A stretch of 64,000 nucleotides of DNA. Source: Acinetobacter sp. ANC 4470 (GTDB taxonomy: Bacteria > Pseudomonadota > Gammaproteobacteria > Pseudomonadales > Moraxellaceae). The notes below the pieces were generated by a model. That model made no database searches, had not been told where the DNA came from, and saw only the letters and a list, made by a program, of their open reading frames with translations. Each line of letters opens with the position of its first letter. Position 1 is the stretch's first letter. A program made the position numbers and the translations under genes. Shown in pieces: positions 27,261 through 36,326 of this stretch. The stretch is from the NCBI RefSeq assembly GCF_002135335.1, contig NZ_NEGC01000002.1, forward strand, positions 186,001 through 250,000, given 5' to 3'.

Positions 27261-28020
27261 ACAGTTACTATGACCCAAAAAAATACTAAAATTGATTAAA
27301 AACTGATCACTTAGGCTATGCTTTACACAAGAAATTTAAGCTTAGCCCATAGGCAGATGATGCAAGGTTTGATATAGTCAGCGCACGGATACCACCGTTA
27401 GTGTGAAAAAATTTAATTACTTCAATATTTTTGAAGCTAAACATTAAATTTTACAACTCATACTAAATACGGAAAGGTCCCTAAAGAATATGCCAACGCC
27501 GAAGGCTTATTATATCGGCAAAAAAGCAAACTGTTGCGTTTAATTGTACTTAATGTACATAAATCAGTTTGCTCTAAAAAATATGTCGCCAACTTTGAGT
27601 TGGTTCTTAAACGTAAACTGATACACATCAAATGAATCGCAACCTGAAGTCGCATTCAGGCTACAACGTTGATGCATTGGATCTGCACATAAAGCAAAGA
27701 TACGATGATAATTCCGTATCAAGACGCTCTATCTTAAACGAAGGGATGATCTTCAAGCTACGTGACAGTGAAAGTTACTCACATCTAATGCACCGTTTGT
27801 CCGCCAGTGAGTCCGCTCAGGTGACTTTAATCGTTTAAAGATTGAAGCCGTATTGTCATCATCAATACGTGAATCAAAAACCGAAGCCCAACAAAAAAGG
27901 CCGGTAAAAAAGCTCAGACCACAGGTATCATTTTGAGATCTGAGTGTTGATCCGTAATATGTGATGTTCGCTACGTGAATAGCGATGTTTTGTTGTGTAT
28001 CACTATTAGGTGTTATACCC
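27261..28020 (+). promoter_or_regulatory. rluC-rne interval with long structured rne leader
   Basis: 760 bases lie between the divergent starts. Several hairpins are visible on the rne side. At 27526-27572 GCAAACTG pairs with CAGTTTGC around an inner TGTAC/GTACA hairpin. CCTGAA/TTCAGG lies near 27641-27660, and CGTATTG/CAATACG at 27849-27869. TCGCTA/TAGCGA (27968-27985) lies 35 bases before the ATG. RNase E in E. coli controls its own mRNA through a hairpin in a long 5' UTR; a similar role here is inferred. No gene is supported in the interval. Confidence 0.6.
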
Positions 28021-31000
28021 ATGAAACGTATGTTGATTAATGCAACACATGCCGAAGAGATTCGCGTTGCACTTGTCACGGGTCAGCGTCTTTACGATTT
28101 TGATTTAGAAAATCGTACCCGTGAACAAAAAAAATCCAATATCTATAAAGGTCACGTGACTCGCGTTGAGCCTTCATTAGAAGCTGTTTTTGTTGAGTAT
28201 GGTGCAGGTCGTCAAGGCTTCCTCTCTATGCGTGAAATCGCAAATTCATACTACAAAGCAGATCCACGTCAAACTTCAAATATCCGTGAATTGATCACTG
28301 AAGGCACTGAGCTTTTGGTTCAAGTGGAAAAAGAAGAACGTGGTAATAAAGGCGCTGCCCTTTCTACCTTTATTTCACTGGCTGGACGTTATTTGGTACT
28401 TATGCCAAATAATCCAAAAGGTGGCGGTATTAGTCGTCAAATTTCAGGTTCAGTTCGTGAAGAATTGAAAGAAATGTTGGCGTCACTCAATACACCGCGT
28501 GGCATGAGCGTGATTGTTCGTACTGCAGGTATTGGTCGTTCTCAAGAAGAATTACAACTTGATTTACAGCACTTGCTAGACCTTTGGGCACAAATTCAAA
28601 GCACTGCAAGCTCTGGTCCATCACCGATGTTAGTTCATCAAGAAGCGGGTGTGGTAACACGTGCGATTCGTGACTATTTACGTGACGATGTTGCTGAAAT
28701 TTTAATTGACTCTGAACAAGCCTATAACGAAGCGTATAACTTTGTTAAAGCCGTGATGCCACGTCAATTAGAAAAGTTAAAAACGTATACATTAAATGAG
28801 CCTTTATTTGCTCACTTCGGTATCGAAAGCCAAATTCAAACTGCTTATGAACGTGAAGTTAAACTTCCTTCTGGTGGTTCAATTGTCATCGACCAAACAG
28901 AAGCTTTAGTGTCTATCGACATTAACTCTGCGAAATCGACGCGTGGTCACGATGTTGAAGACACCGCTTTAAATACCAATTTAGAAGCAGCAGAAGAAAT
29001 TGCGCGTCAACTGCGTTTACGTGATATCGGTGGTTTAGTGGTGATCGATTTTATCGACATGACCAAAGACCGTAACCAACGTATGGTTGAAGCAAAACTT
29101 CGCGAAGCAACGCAAAGCGACCGTGCCCGTATCCAATTCGGTCAATTGTCTCGTTTTGGCTTAATGGAGATGAGTCGTCAACGCTTACGTCCTTCTTTAG
29201 AAGAAGCGACGGGTTACGTTTGCCCACGCTGTCATGGCACAGGTATGGTGCGTGACTTACGCTCTCTTTCCCTTTCGATTATGCGTAAAGTGGAAGAAAT
29301 TGCCCTGCGTGAACGTCATGGTGAAGTTCAAGTTGAAGTTCCTGTTGAAATTGCAGCATTCTTGTTGAATGAAAAGCGTCATAGCCTCATTTACCTAGAA
29401 CAAACTTCAAATGTACGTGTGACTGTTTTACCACACCCACATTTAGAAACGCCGCATTACGAAATTACTTATAATGCCGAAGGCTTTGCCCCAACCAGCT
29501 ATGAACGCACTGAAGCTACGCGTTCAAGCGAAAAAGAGTTGGGTTACGAATCGTCTGAATGGCATTTAGATGATGGACAACAAGCTCAAGCTGCACCGCA
29601 AGCTCAGCAACAAGACAACAAGCAACAACGTCGTCCACAACAAGTTGCTCAAGAAACACAGCAACAACAGCCAGCTCAAGTTGCGCCTGTTGCTCAAGCT
29701 TCAGCAAGCCCATGTGCATGGTTAGAAAACTTGTTTGTACAAAAGCAAGCGAAAACTGTTGATCAAGCACGTACTGCAAACAATGCTGCCGCAGCCATTG
29801 AACAAATGATCAATGGTGGTGCTGTAAGTCGTGGTCAATTTGGTCAAGTAGGTCAAGTTACAACGGCTGCACCTGTTCAAAGTGCACCAGTTGTGACTGC
29901 AAACAACAATGCTTACTTAACGCCAAATACGCCTGTGATACAGAAACAGGAACAGCGTGAAGTTGCCGATAAATATTCTGATAAAGAAGAAAAAACGCAA
30001 CGTCACAATAAAAAGCGCGTTAACAAGCCGAAAGAGCAACGCGAACAAATTCAGCATGACAATCAACAAAACCAAGTGCATGAAGAAATTGTTCAAGTCT
30101 CTCGTCAGGAGCAACGTCAAGATCCGCGTCAGGAACAACGTCAAGATCCGCGTCAGGAACAACGTCAAGATCCGCGTGAAAACAAGCGCCCGACTCGACG
30201 TCCACATCCAGAACAACAAAATGCTGAAGTTCAACTCGAGCAAAATGCTGTTCCACGCCGTGACCGCAATCATCAGCAACGTCCAAACCGCCCAAATCGT
30301 CACCGCGATCAAAGCGTATTAAACGAACAAGCACCTCAACAAGCGGTTGCTGCCGCTCCTGTAGTGAATGAACAACAACCTAAAGTCGAAGTAATTGATA
30401 CACCTCGTCAGGATGTTATGACCACTGCATTAGTGATTAATGTCGATCAAGCGAAGAGCGAAATCATCGCATTAAACTCGGCATCAGCTGTTGTTGAAGC
30501 ACCTGTTGTACCAGCAACACCTGTCGCTGTGACAGAAACTGAAGTCGCGGTAACCGAAAAACCAGTGGTTGTGAAGGAAGAAAAGCCAGCAACAACAACT
30601 AAACCGCAAGAAGCACATAAACCACGCTCTGCTGATCGCCGTGCGAGTAACGACCCACGCATGCGTAGTCGCCAAAAACGTGACAATCAAGCGAAACAAC
30701 AGGCTCCAGTGCCAAAGTTGAATCCATCACAGGTTCCAACCTTGGGGCAATATACGGTGGGCAGTTTAATTCGCCATGTGTATGGTGAGGATTGTTCAGT
30801 ACTGATTGAACAGTTTGGTTTAATCCCAACATTCAATCGTGCATTGGTGAAATTCACTGAGCAATATGCTGCGACCATCGTGCATCAAGCAACTGAGGCA
30901 GAAGCACCAGTACAGCCTGTTACACGTGATGTTGCGGTAACCAAGGCAGCGCCAGAGGCTGAACCAGCAGCAGTATTGGACTTAATACCACCTACTGCTA

Positions 31001-31458
31001 TTTCAGATAAGCGTGTTGCCAATGATCCACGTGAACGTCGTCGTTTAGCAAAACTTGCAGCGGAACAAGCTCTAGAGCAAACCAAGCAAACGCATAGTGA
31101 ACCTGAAACAACCAAAGAAGTGGTTGAAGCAGTAGCGACCAAAAACGAACCTATTACAGAGCAAGTCGCTGTAATCGAAGACGTAGTGGTGGTGGATGAA
31201 GCAAAAGTGGCCGTTAAACCCGTCATTAAGGCTGAAAAACCTGCACCTGTTGCAAAAACAGTAGCGCCTAAGGCTGTTGAAGCAAAACCTGTACAAGCTG
31301 AAGCGCCTGTAGAAGTTGCTCAAGACGTACAGGCATTAGCAGAACCAAAAACCGATGCTAACAATGATGAAACTGAAGATGATGAAGACAAACCTATCCG
31401 TCCTCGTCGCCCTCGTGGTCGTCCACCAAAGAAAGTAATACCTGCAAACGAGTCATAA
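28021..31458 (+). CDS. rne: Ribonuclease E
   Basis: This 1145-residue essential endoribonuclease for mRNA decay and rRNA/tRNA processing begins at ATG 28021 with AGGTG upstream; an upstream ATG in frame is discounted. The catalytic half (about 1-520) has the S1 domain ([20 protein letters not shown]), the DNase I-like domain with [13 protein letters not shown] and VVIDFIDM metal Asp residues, and the Zn-link CPRCHG (Cys401 and Cys404). The C-terminal half is disordered, rich in Gln, Pro, Arg, Val and Glu, and carries a threefold RQEQRQDP repeat. It ends in an Arg-rich [12 protein letters not shown] motif. This tail would scaffold the degradosome and bind RNA. It is monocistronic, with a strong terminator. 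Confidence 0.96.
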   Translation: MKRMLINATHAEEIRVALVTGQRLYDFDLENRTREQKKSNIYKGHVTRVEPSLEAVFVEYGAGRQGFLSMREIANSYYKADPRQTSNIRELITEGTELLVQVEKEERGNKGAALSTFISLAGRYLVLMPNNPKGGGISRQISGSVREELKEMLASLNTPRGMSVIVRTAGIGRSQEELQLDLQHLLDLWAQIQSTASSGPSPMLVHQEAGVVTRAIRDYLRDDVAEILIDSEQAYNEAYNFVKAVMPRQLEKLKTYTLNEPLFAHFGIESQIQTAYEREVKLPSGGSIVIDQTEALVSIDINSAKSTRGHDVEDTALNTNLEAAEEIARQLRLRDIGGLVVIDFIDMTKDRNQRMVEAKLREATQSDRARIQFGQLSRFGLMEMSRQRLRPSLEEATGYVCPRCHGTGMVRDLRSLSLSIMRKVEEIALRERHGEVQVEVPVEIAAFLLNEKRHSLIYLEQTSNVRVTVLPHPHLETPHYEITYNAEGFAPTSYERTEATRSSEKELGYESSEWHLDDGQQAQAAPQAQQQDNKQQRRPQQVAQETQQQQPAQVAPVAQASASPCAWLENLFVQKQAKTVDQARTANNAAAAIEQMINGGAVSRGQFGQVGQVTTAAPVQSAPVVTANNNAYLTPNTPVIQKQEQREVADKYSDKEEKTQRHNKKRVNKPKEQREQIQHDNQQNQVHEEIVQVSRQEQRQDPRQEQRQDPRQEQRQDPRENKRPTRRPHPEQQNAEVQLEQNAVPRRDRNHQQRPNRPNRHRDQSVLNEQAPQQAVAAAPVVNEQQPKVEVIDTPRQDVMTTALVINVDQAKSEIIALNSASAVVEAPVVPATPVAVTETEVAVTEKPVVVKEEKPATTTKPQEAHKPRSADRRASNDPRMRSRQKRDNQAKQQAPVPKLNPSQVPTLGQYTVGSLIRHVYGEDCSVLIEQFGLIPTFNRALVKFTEQYAATIVHQATEAEAPVQPVTRDVAVTKAAPEAEPAAVLDLIPPTAISDKRVANDPRERRRLAKLAAEQALEQTKQTHSEPETTKEVVEAVATKNEPITEQVAVIEDVVVVDEAKVAVKPVIKAEKPAPVAKTVAPKAVEAKPVQAEAPVEVAQDVQALAEPKTDANNDETEDDEDKPIRPRRPRGRPPKKVIPANES
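30103..30174 (+). repeat. Three tandem 24-bp repeats in rne
   Basis: Three copies of a 24-base unit encode RQEQRQDP. The second and third are identical and the first differs by one base (GAG/GAA). It lies in the disordered C-terminal half and is likely variable in copy number. Confidence 0.95.
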
Positions 31459-31480
31459 TTCGCTCTAATGCAGCAAAATA

Positions 31481-31517
31481 AAAAAACCTAGTCATTTCGG
31501 TGACTAGGTTTTTTTTG
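31481..31517 (+). terminator. Terminator of rne
   Basis: AAAAAACCTAGTCA pairs with TGACTAGGTTTTTT around a TTTCGG loop, followed by a T tract. Confidence 0.95.
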
Positions 31518-31631
31518 TTATTTTGAGCAAATTAGGTTGATTGCTCTAGGGTTAAACCACTAAAAAGACAGCTGTATACATGAACGCAAACAAATAGACA
31601 TACTGGATTATGAAAAATAAATAGGATTTTT

Positions 31632-33473
31632 ATGAACTACAATACACAAAGTGATCTGATTGGTATTGCTGATGTCACAGCAAAGTTACCCAAATTTATC
31701 AGTAAAGTCCCGCATTTATTGAGTGGACTGAAACAAGCCTATTTACGCACACCCAATACACCCGCAGGCTTAGGCATTGCATTTGAAAAAGCCGTCAAGC
31801 GCAATCCTCAAGGGAATGCTTTATTATTTGAAGAGCAAAAATTTACCTATCAAGCACTTAATGAATGGGCAAACCAAATTGGGCACTTTTATTTGTCGCT
31901 TGGGGCACGTAAAGGTGATGTGATTGCCGTCATGGTGGAAAATCGCCCCGAACTGGTAGCTACCATTATTGCTTTAGCCAAAATTGGGGTCACCGCGGCT
32001 TTAGTCAACACCTCACAAACCAGTAAAGCATTAACGCATAGTATTAATCTCGTCAAACCTATCGCCATTATTATTGGTGAAGAATGCCGTGCCGCAGTAG
32101 ACGAAATACGTCAAGACTTGCTCCTCAAAGAAGATCGCTTTCACTGGTTTGCAGATCAGGAAACTTTAGTTGATGCCGGTAAAACACCTAAAGGCTGGAC
32201 AAATTTAGCAGAGAAAATTATTCACTTTCCTAAATTCAACACACCAACCACGCACAGTATTCAAGGTAAAGATGGTCTATTTTACATCTACACCTCAGGC
32301 ACGACAGGTTTACCTAAAGCAGTTATTTTTACCCATAGCCGTTGGACGTTGGCATATGGTACCTACGGTCATATCTTGGCTTTAACAAACGATGATGTGA
32401 TGTACTGCACCCTACCGCTTTACCATGCAACAGGTATTGTGGTCTGCTGGTGTGGTGTGATTGCAGGCAGTGCAACACTGGCCTTGCGACGTAAATTCTC
32501 AACTTCTGCTTTTTGGCAAGATGTCAAAAAATTTGATGCCTCTGCTATTGGCTATGTCGGGGAGTTATGCCGTTACCTCATAGATGCGCCAAGCTCTGAA
32601 CTTGAACATGGACACCGTGTCAAAAAAATGATCGGCAATGGCATGCGCCCAAATATCTGGGACAAATTTAAACAACGTTTTGGTGTAGAAGAAGTTCTCG
32701 AGTTATATGCATCTAGCGAAGGCAATGTTGGTTTCAGCAACATTTTTAATTTTGATAATACAGTCGGCTTTTCCCCTACGCCTTATGCGATTATTGAATT
32801 TGATAAAGAAAGCAATACCCCTGTGAAAGATGCTAAAGGTTGGTGTAAGAAAGTCAAAAAGGGTGAAGTTGGCTTACTTGTGGGCAAAATTACCCGTCGT
32901 TCACCCTTTGATGGCTATACCGACCCTGAAAAAAACAAATCGGTCATGATGAAAGATGTCTTTACTCAGGGGGATTCTTTCTTTAATACAGGTGATTTGG
33001 TGCGTGATATTGGTTTTCGTCATGCTCAATTTGTTGACCGCTTAGGCGATACATTCCGCTGGAAAGGTGAAAATGTATCAACCACCGAAGTTGAAAATAT
33101 AGTCAGTGAATATGAAAAAATTGCTGAAGCCGTGGTTTATGGAGTAGAAATTCCCAATACCAATGGTCGTGCTGGTATGGCAGCCATTACACTGGCAGAT
33201 CATGCCGAATTTACCAAACAAGATTTACAGCAAATGGCAACTGAATTTAAAAAATGCTTGCCAGCATATGCGGTTCCTGTGTTCTTACGTGTTCAAGTAC
33301 AAGTTGAAACCACAGGCACCTTTAAATACCAAAAAAACAAGTTAAAAGAACAAGCCTTTGATCCTAATAAAACAGACGAACGCTTGTTGGTTTTACTGCC
33401 AAATGCAACAGAATACTGTGATTTAACGGCTGAAATATTCAATAATATTCAAGCTTATCAATACCGTTTCTAA
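31632..33473 (+). CDS. Long-chain acyl-CoA synthetase (FATP/VLACS-like)
   Basis: This 613-residue AMP-forming ligase activates fatty acids to acyl-CoA. It contains the ATP-binding P-loop YTSGTTGLPKA, the ELYASSEGNVGF block (AMP binding), the FNTGDLVRDIGF motif and the hinge GDTFRWKGENVSTTEVE. The last two are typical of the very-long-chain/FATP branch rather than FadD. An N-terminal amphipathic region may bring it to the membrane. AGGA lies 5-8 bases before the ATG. It is monocistronic between two terminators. The exact substrate is not clear. Confidence 0.88.
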   Translation: MNYNTQSDLIGIADVTAKLPKFISKVPHLLSGLKQAYLRTPNTPAGLGIAFEKAVKRNPQGNALLFEEQKFTYQALNEWANQIGHFYLSLGARKGDVIAVMVENRPELVATIIALAKIGVTAALVNTSQTSKALTHSINLVKPIAIIIGEECRAAVDEIRQDLLLKEDRFHWFADQETLVDAGKTPKGWTNLAEKIIHFPKFNTPTTHSIQGKDGLFYIYTSGTTGLPKAVIFTHSRWTLAYGTYGHILALTNDDVMYCTLPLYHATGIVVCWCGVIAGSATLALRRKFSTSAFWQDVKKFDASAIGYVGELCRYLIDAPSSELEHGHRVKKMIGNGMRPNIWDKFKQRFGVEEVLELYASSEGNVGFSNIFNFDNTVGFSPTPYAIIEFDKESNTPVKDAKGWCKKVKKGEVGLLVGKITRRSPFDGYTDPEKNKSVMMKDVFTQGDSFFNTGDLVRDIGFRHAQFVDRLGDTFRWKGENVSTTEVENIVSEYEKIAEAVVYGVEIPNTNGRAGMAAITLADHAEFTKQDLQQMATEFKKCLPAYAVPVFLRVQVQVETTGTFKYQKNKLKEQAFDPNKTDERLLVLLPNATEYCDLTAEIFNNIQAYQYRF

Positions 33474-33500
33474 TTCAAAAAGCATGTTTTTTGACTAGAT

Positions 33501-33551
33501 ATAGCAAATTTGTTGCATTTATAATCAAACGCCAACAAGTTTGCTATTTTT
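33501..33551 (+). terminator. Terminator of the acyl-CoA synthetase gene
   Basis: A 15-bp stem (one G-U pair), ATAGCAAATTTGTTG with CAACAAGTTTGCTAT, has a 17-base loop and is followed by TTTTT. Confidence 0.88.
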
Positions 33552-33554
33552 CAC

Positions 33555-33582
33555 TTGCGCTCGTTTCATAACTTGCTACAAT
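33555..33582 (+). promoter_or_regulatory. Promoter of the tRNA-Lys cluster
   Basis: The -35 TTGCGC and -10 TACAAT are separated by 16 bases, with a G+C-rich ACGCCC discriminator as in stable RNA promoters. It lies 78 bases before the first tRNA. Confidence 0.7.
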
Positions 33583-33659
33583 ACGCCCATCAAAACGAAG
33601 TGGTGTTTAGAAAATATTTCTTGCACTACTCATTCAGGTCATACTTGAATGTTGGTTCA

Positions 33660-33735
33660 GGGTCGTTAGCTCAGCTGGTAGAGCAGCGGACTTTTAATCC
33701 GTTGGTCCCGCGTTCGAATCGCGGACGACCCACCA
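33660..33735 (+). tRNA. tRNA-Lys (UUU), copy 1
   Basis: 76 bases with encoded CCA. Acceptor GGGTCGT pairs with ACGACCC. The anticodon loop CTTTTAA gives anticodon TTT, and the T arm CCGCG/CGCGG is intact. It is identical to copies 2 and 3. Confidence 0.98.
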
Positions 33736-33757
33736 CTTATTTTGATCACCTAGAGAT

Positions 33758-33833
33758 GGGTCGTTAGCTCAGCTGGTAGAGCAGCGGACTTTTAATCCGT
33801 TGGTCCCGCGTTCGAATCGCGGACGACCCACCA
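33758..33833 (+). tRNA. tRNA-Lys (UUU), copy 2
   Basis: Identical in all 76 bases to copy 1, 22 bases downstream, and probably in the same transcript. A hairpin with T tract follows. Confidence 0.98.
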
Positions 33834-33839
33834 TCTTCT

Positions 33840-33865
33840 AAAAACTTCTACCATGAAGTTTTTTT
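33840..33865 (+). terminator. Terminator-like hairpin after the second tRNA-Lys
   Basis: AAAAACTTC and GAAGTTTTT enclose a TACCAT loop with trailing Ts. It could end transcription after two tRNAs or be read through to the third. Confidence 0.75.
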
Positions 33866-33890
33866 AGCTTTTAAAGCACTCTTTTCAAAT

Positions 33891-33966
33891 GGGTCGTTAG
33901 CTCAGCTGGTAGAGCAGCGGACTTTTAATCCGTTGGTCCCGCGTTCGAATCGCGGACGACCCACCA
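33891..33966 (+). tRNA. tRNA-Lys (UUU), copy 3
   Basis: Identical to copies 1 and 2 over 76 bases, with CCA encoded. Confidence 0.98.
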
Positions 33967-34120
33967 TTTATTTCTTCAAATTTCTTTCTGTCTTCCTGAC
34001 CAGAAATGAAACCTGAAAATCTTCTCAATACGATAACCCCTGACATTTCGGTCACTTTGCCATTATCGAAATTTTGCTTCATCTTGCACTTTATTTAAAA
34101 GCATGTTTTAAATAGGCTTA

Positions 34121-34196
34121 GGGTTGTTAGCTCAGCGGGTAGAGCAGTAGACTCTTAATTTATTGGTCGAGGGTTCGAGCCCCTCACAACCCACCA
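34121..34196 (+). tRNA. tRNA-Lys (CUU)
   Basis: 76 bases with CCA. Acceptor GGGTTGT pairs with ACAACCC and T arm GAGGG pairs with CCCTC, both different from the UUU copies but fully paired. The loop CTCTTAA gives anticodon CTT, which reads AAG only. The anticodon stem GTAGA/TTTAT has two G-U pairs, an unusually weak stem. It appears functional. Confidence 0.93.
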
Positions 34197-34238
34197 AACT
34201 GAATTAAAATAATTGCAAATCAATATCCCTAGCATAAA

Positions 34239-34263
34239 AAAACCTCCGCACTTGGAGGTTTTT
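34239..34263 (+). terminator. Terminator of the tRNA cluster
   Basis: AAAACCTCC pairs with GGAGGTTTT around GCACTT, with a T tract, 43 bases past the last tRNA. Confidence 0.9.
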
Positions 34264-34278
34264 GTCATCTGAATTTGA

Positions 34279-34521
34279 TCATAGGCTTGATCTAACTGGT
34301 TCTTTCACTAAACGATACGCATGTTGAGGAAAAGCATTGCCCTGCGCAAAATATTGTCTATTCCGCTTAGTCTGATTAGAAATTTTAGCTAAATCCATGA
34401 CCAAGCTTTGAGCTTGATCAATGTGATAAAAAAACGCTACCCCATTACCACGATGCAAAATAATTTGATGATGCTCTACGTCATCAGCTCCATGAGCTTG
34501 ATGGTATTTAATTGATTTTTT
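34279..34521 (-). pseudogene. Remnant reading frame of unknown origin beside the tRNA cluster
   Basis: An 80-codon open frame runs from just after a TAA (34522-34524) to TGA (34279-34281). It has protein-like composition (for example EHHQIILHRGNGVAFFYH and RQYFAQGNAFPQHAYRLV) but no ATG before codon 43 and no ribosome site. I do not recognise the family. It may be the 3' end of a gene whose 5' part is gone, or chance. The rest of 34264-34687 shows no gene. It lies next to tRNA genes, which are common integration sites. Confidence 0.3.
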
Positions 34522-34687
34522 TTAAATAGGTCTCTTTTATCTAATCACTCAATACAAACAAATGTCCAGTTACACAACTTAACTATTTTTCTAGTCGATA
34601 ACCCTTTAAAAACTGATTTACATCACCATTTTATCAGTATGAATAAATTGTTTTAATTCATCTATTTTTAATTTTAAGGAGACTTAG

Positions 34688-34963
34688 ATGGCCAATGTTG
34701 GCTTGTATCGCTCTAACCGCCAAAATATGGTTGCAGGTGTAATGGGGGGTATTGCTGAACGATTTGGTTGGAATGCAAATTTGCTTCGCATTATCTTCGT
34801 CATTGTTTCTCTAATGAGCGCTGCATTCCCAGGAATTTTGGTCTATTTGGTTTTATGGCTCATTATGCCTAAAAAACAGTTTCAAATAGATATCGATCCT
34901 GCTCAAGGCTATCAAAATCCCGTTCGTACGGTAAATCAAAATTTTAATGATCCATACCGTTAA
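34688..34963 (+). CDS. PspC-domain protein
   Basis: This 91-residue small membrane protein has NMVAGVMGGIAERFGWNANLLRIIFV, the PspC-domain signature, followed by a hydrophobic segment (SLMSAAFPGILVYLVLWLIM) and a short hydrophilic tail. AAGGAG lies ahead of the ATG. PspC proteins belong to the envelope-stress response, but no pspA, pspB or pspF is near, so a classic Psp operon is absent. It converges with the HPP-CBS gene and shares a bidirectional terminator with it. Confidence 0.88.
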   Translation: MANVGLYRSNRQNMVAGVMGGIAERFGWNANLLRIIFVIVSLMSAAFPGILVYLVLWLIMPKKQFQIDIDPAQGYQNPVRTVNQNFNDPYR

Positions 34964-34978
34964 TCATTTTTAGTTTTC

Positions 34979-35016
34979 AGCTACGACTTTTCCCCAAAGA
35001 GTCGTAGCTTTTTTTT
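34979..35016. terminator. Bidirectional terminator between pspC-like and HPP genes
   Basis: AGCTACGACT and AGTCGTAGCT form a 10-bp stem with a T tract on the plus strand. It separates two convergent genes. Confidence 0.88.
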
Positions 35017-35028
35017 GTCTATATTTCG

Positions 35029-36132
35029 CTATGCGCTGACTTGATTCAGCTGTTGATTTAATGCCGCAATCATATCTGCACGACTAATAATACCCACCAT
35101 TTTTTGATTTTCAACCACTGGAATATAATTAAATGAGCGTTCGACAAAATAAGGCACCAAATCTTGTATCGGTTGTTCTGGTTTTACTGTAACCACTTGA
35201 CGCACCATAATATGTTTCACTTGATGCTCCCACGTCGTTCTCAGATCATTTGCACGTTTAAACCATTCCACTACTTCATATAAAGCCAGTGTTCCCACTA
35301 ATTGCTGCTGAGCATCTAACACAGGTAAACTCATTAAATTCATATGTTTGAATTTATCCAAAGCCGAATGAATGTCATCCTGTTCATTTAAACCAATGAC
35401 ATCTTTGCTCATAATATCCTGGCACTTAAACTGACTCACTCCCCTCGCATTGGCTTTTTCTTGTGCAGCTAAAATAATTTTTTGTAAGTCATATTCACTA
35501 ATATCTAAAAGCTCAGTTTGTTGATCCAAAGTGGCTTGAATATCTTGCGGTTGAATAGTGACTTTTTGTGTGGGCGTTGGATCTTTGGAGCGCTGATTGA
35601 CTTGTGCAACTTGCGGATATTGTTTTCCCAGCATGCGATTAAATATAATTGCAATCGCCAATAATAAAATAGAATTCAATAAAACTGGATAAAAAATAAA
35701 ATGATAACCCAGTTGATGTACAGCTTCCCCACCCAATACAGCGGTAATCGCTATTGCACCACTTGGTGGATGCAGTGAATCTGTCGTCATCATTAATACG
35801 ATAGAAAGCCCGACGGCAACACTAAAGGCTTCGGTTAAATTTGGGATATACATTGCACAGGTCACACCAATAACACCTGCAATAGTGTTACCAACCACCA
35901 TATTCCACGGCTGTGCCAACGGACTAGCAGGTACGGCAAATAACAATACCGATGATGCCCCCATGGGCGCGATATACCATGCGTTAATATCACCCAACAC
36001 CAACCAACTGATCAATGATGAAAGTAGTAGCCCTAACAATGCACCGATACCGCACAGTAAGCGCTCTTTTAACGGAAGAATTTTAAAGTTGGGTTTTAAG
36101 ATATTGAGCCATCTAAGTTGTGAATGAAACAC
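35029..36132 (-). CDS. HPP-family membrane protein with tandem CBS domains
   Basis: This 367-residue protein has an N-terminal membrane part of about four hydrophobic segments carrying the HPPSGA motif that names the family (about residue 120). Two CBS domains follow at about 235-360 (DIMSKDVIGLNEQD and HIMVRQVVTVKPEQ). CBS pairs bind adenine nucleotides and usually regulate the attached domain. HPP proteins of plants and cyanobacteria move nitrite; a transport role here is possible but unproven. It is monocistronic. Confidence 0.85.
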   Translation of the reverse strand: MFHSQLRWLNILKPNFKILPLKERLLCGIGALLGLLLSSLISWLVLGDINAWYIAPMGASSVLLFAVPASPLAQPWNMVVGNTIAGVIGVTCAMYIPNLTEAFSVAVGLSIVLMMTTDSLHPPSGAIAITAVLGGEAVHQLGYHFIFYPVLLNSILLLAIAIIFNRMLGKQYPQVAQVNQRSKDPTPTQKVTIQPQDIQATLDQQTELLDISEYDLQKIILAAQEKANARGVSQFKCQDIMSKDVIGLNEQDDIHSALDKFKHMNLMSLPVLDAQQQLVGTLALYEVVEWFKRANDLRTTWEHQVKHIMVRQVVTVKPEQPIQDLVPYFVERSFNYIPVVENQKMVGIISRADMIAALNQQLNQVSA

Positions 36133-36326
36133 AGTATGCCTTTGGTTATTGTGGAATTGATTTACAAATTATAGAATGATGAAACAATAAGGTGTATTTA
36201 TTTTCTATCTTAAATTTATCAATTCATTTGTCGTCCTCATTTTAAAATAACTTAGATTCAATAAAATATTTTGATAAACATTGGCTTAAGATTAATATAA
36301 AGCAACTTTATAACTTCAAGAAAAAA

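Noticed and set aside
29516..31323. Several long frames antisense or shifted within rne
   Set aside because: They mirror the low-complexity Gln/Val/Ala-rich tail of RNase E and have no start signals.
33555..33767. Plus-strand reading frame across the first tRNA-Lys (reads SLAQLVEQRTFNPLV...)
   Set aside because: It is the well-known false translation of a tRNA gene; the 76-base tRNA fold is perfect.
33897..34082. Minus-strand frame ending SSAIRTRDQRIKSPLLYQLS
   Set aside because: It is antisense to the third tRNA-Lys and has no ribosome site.
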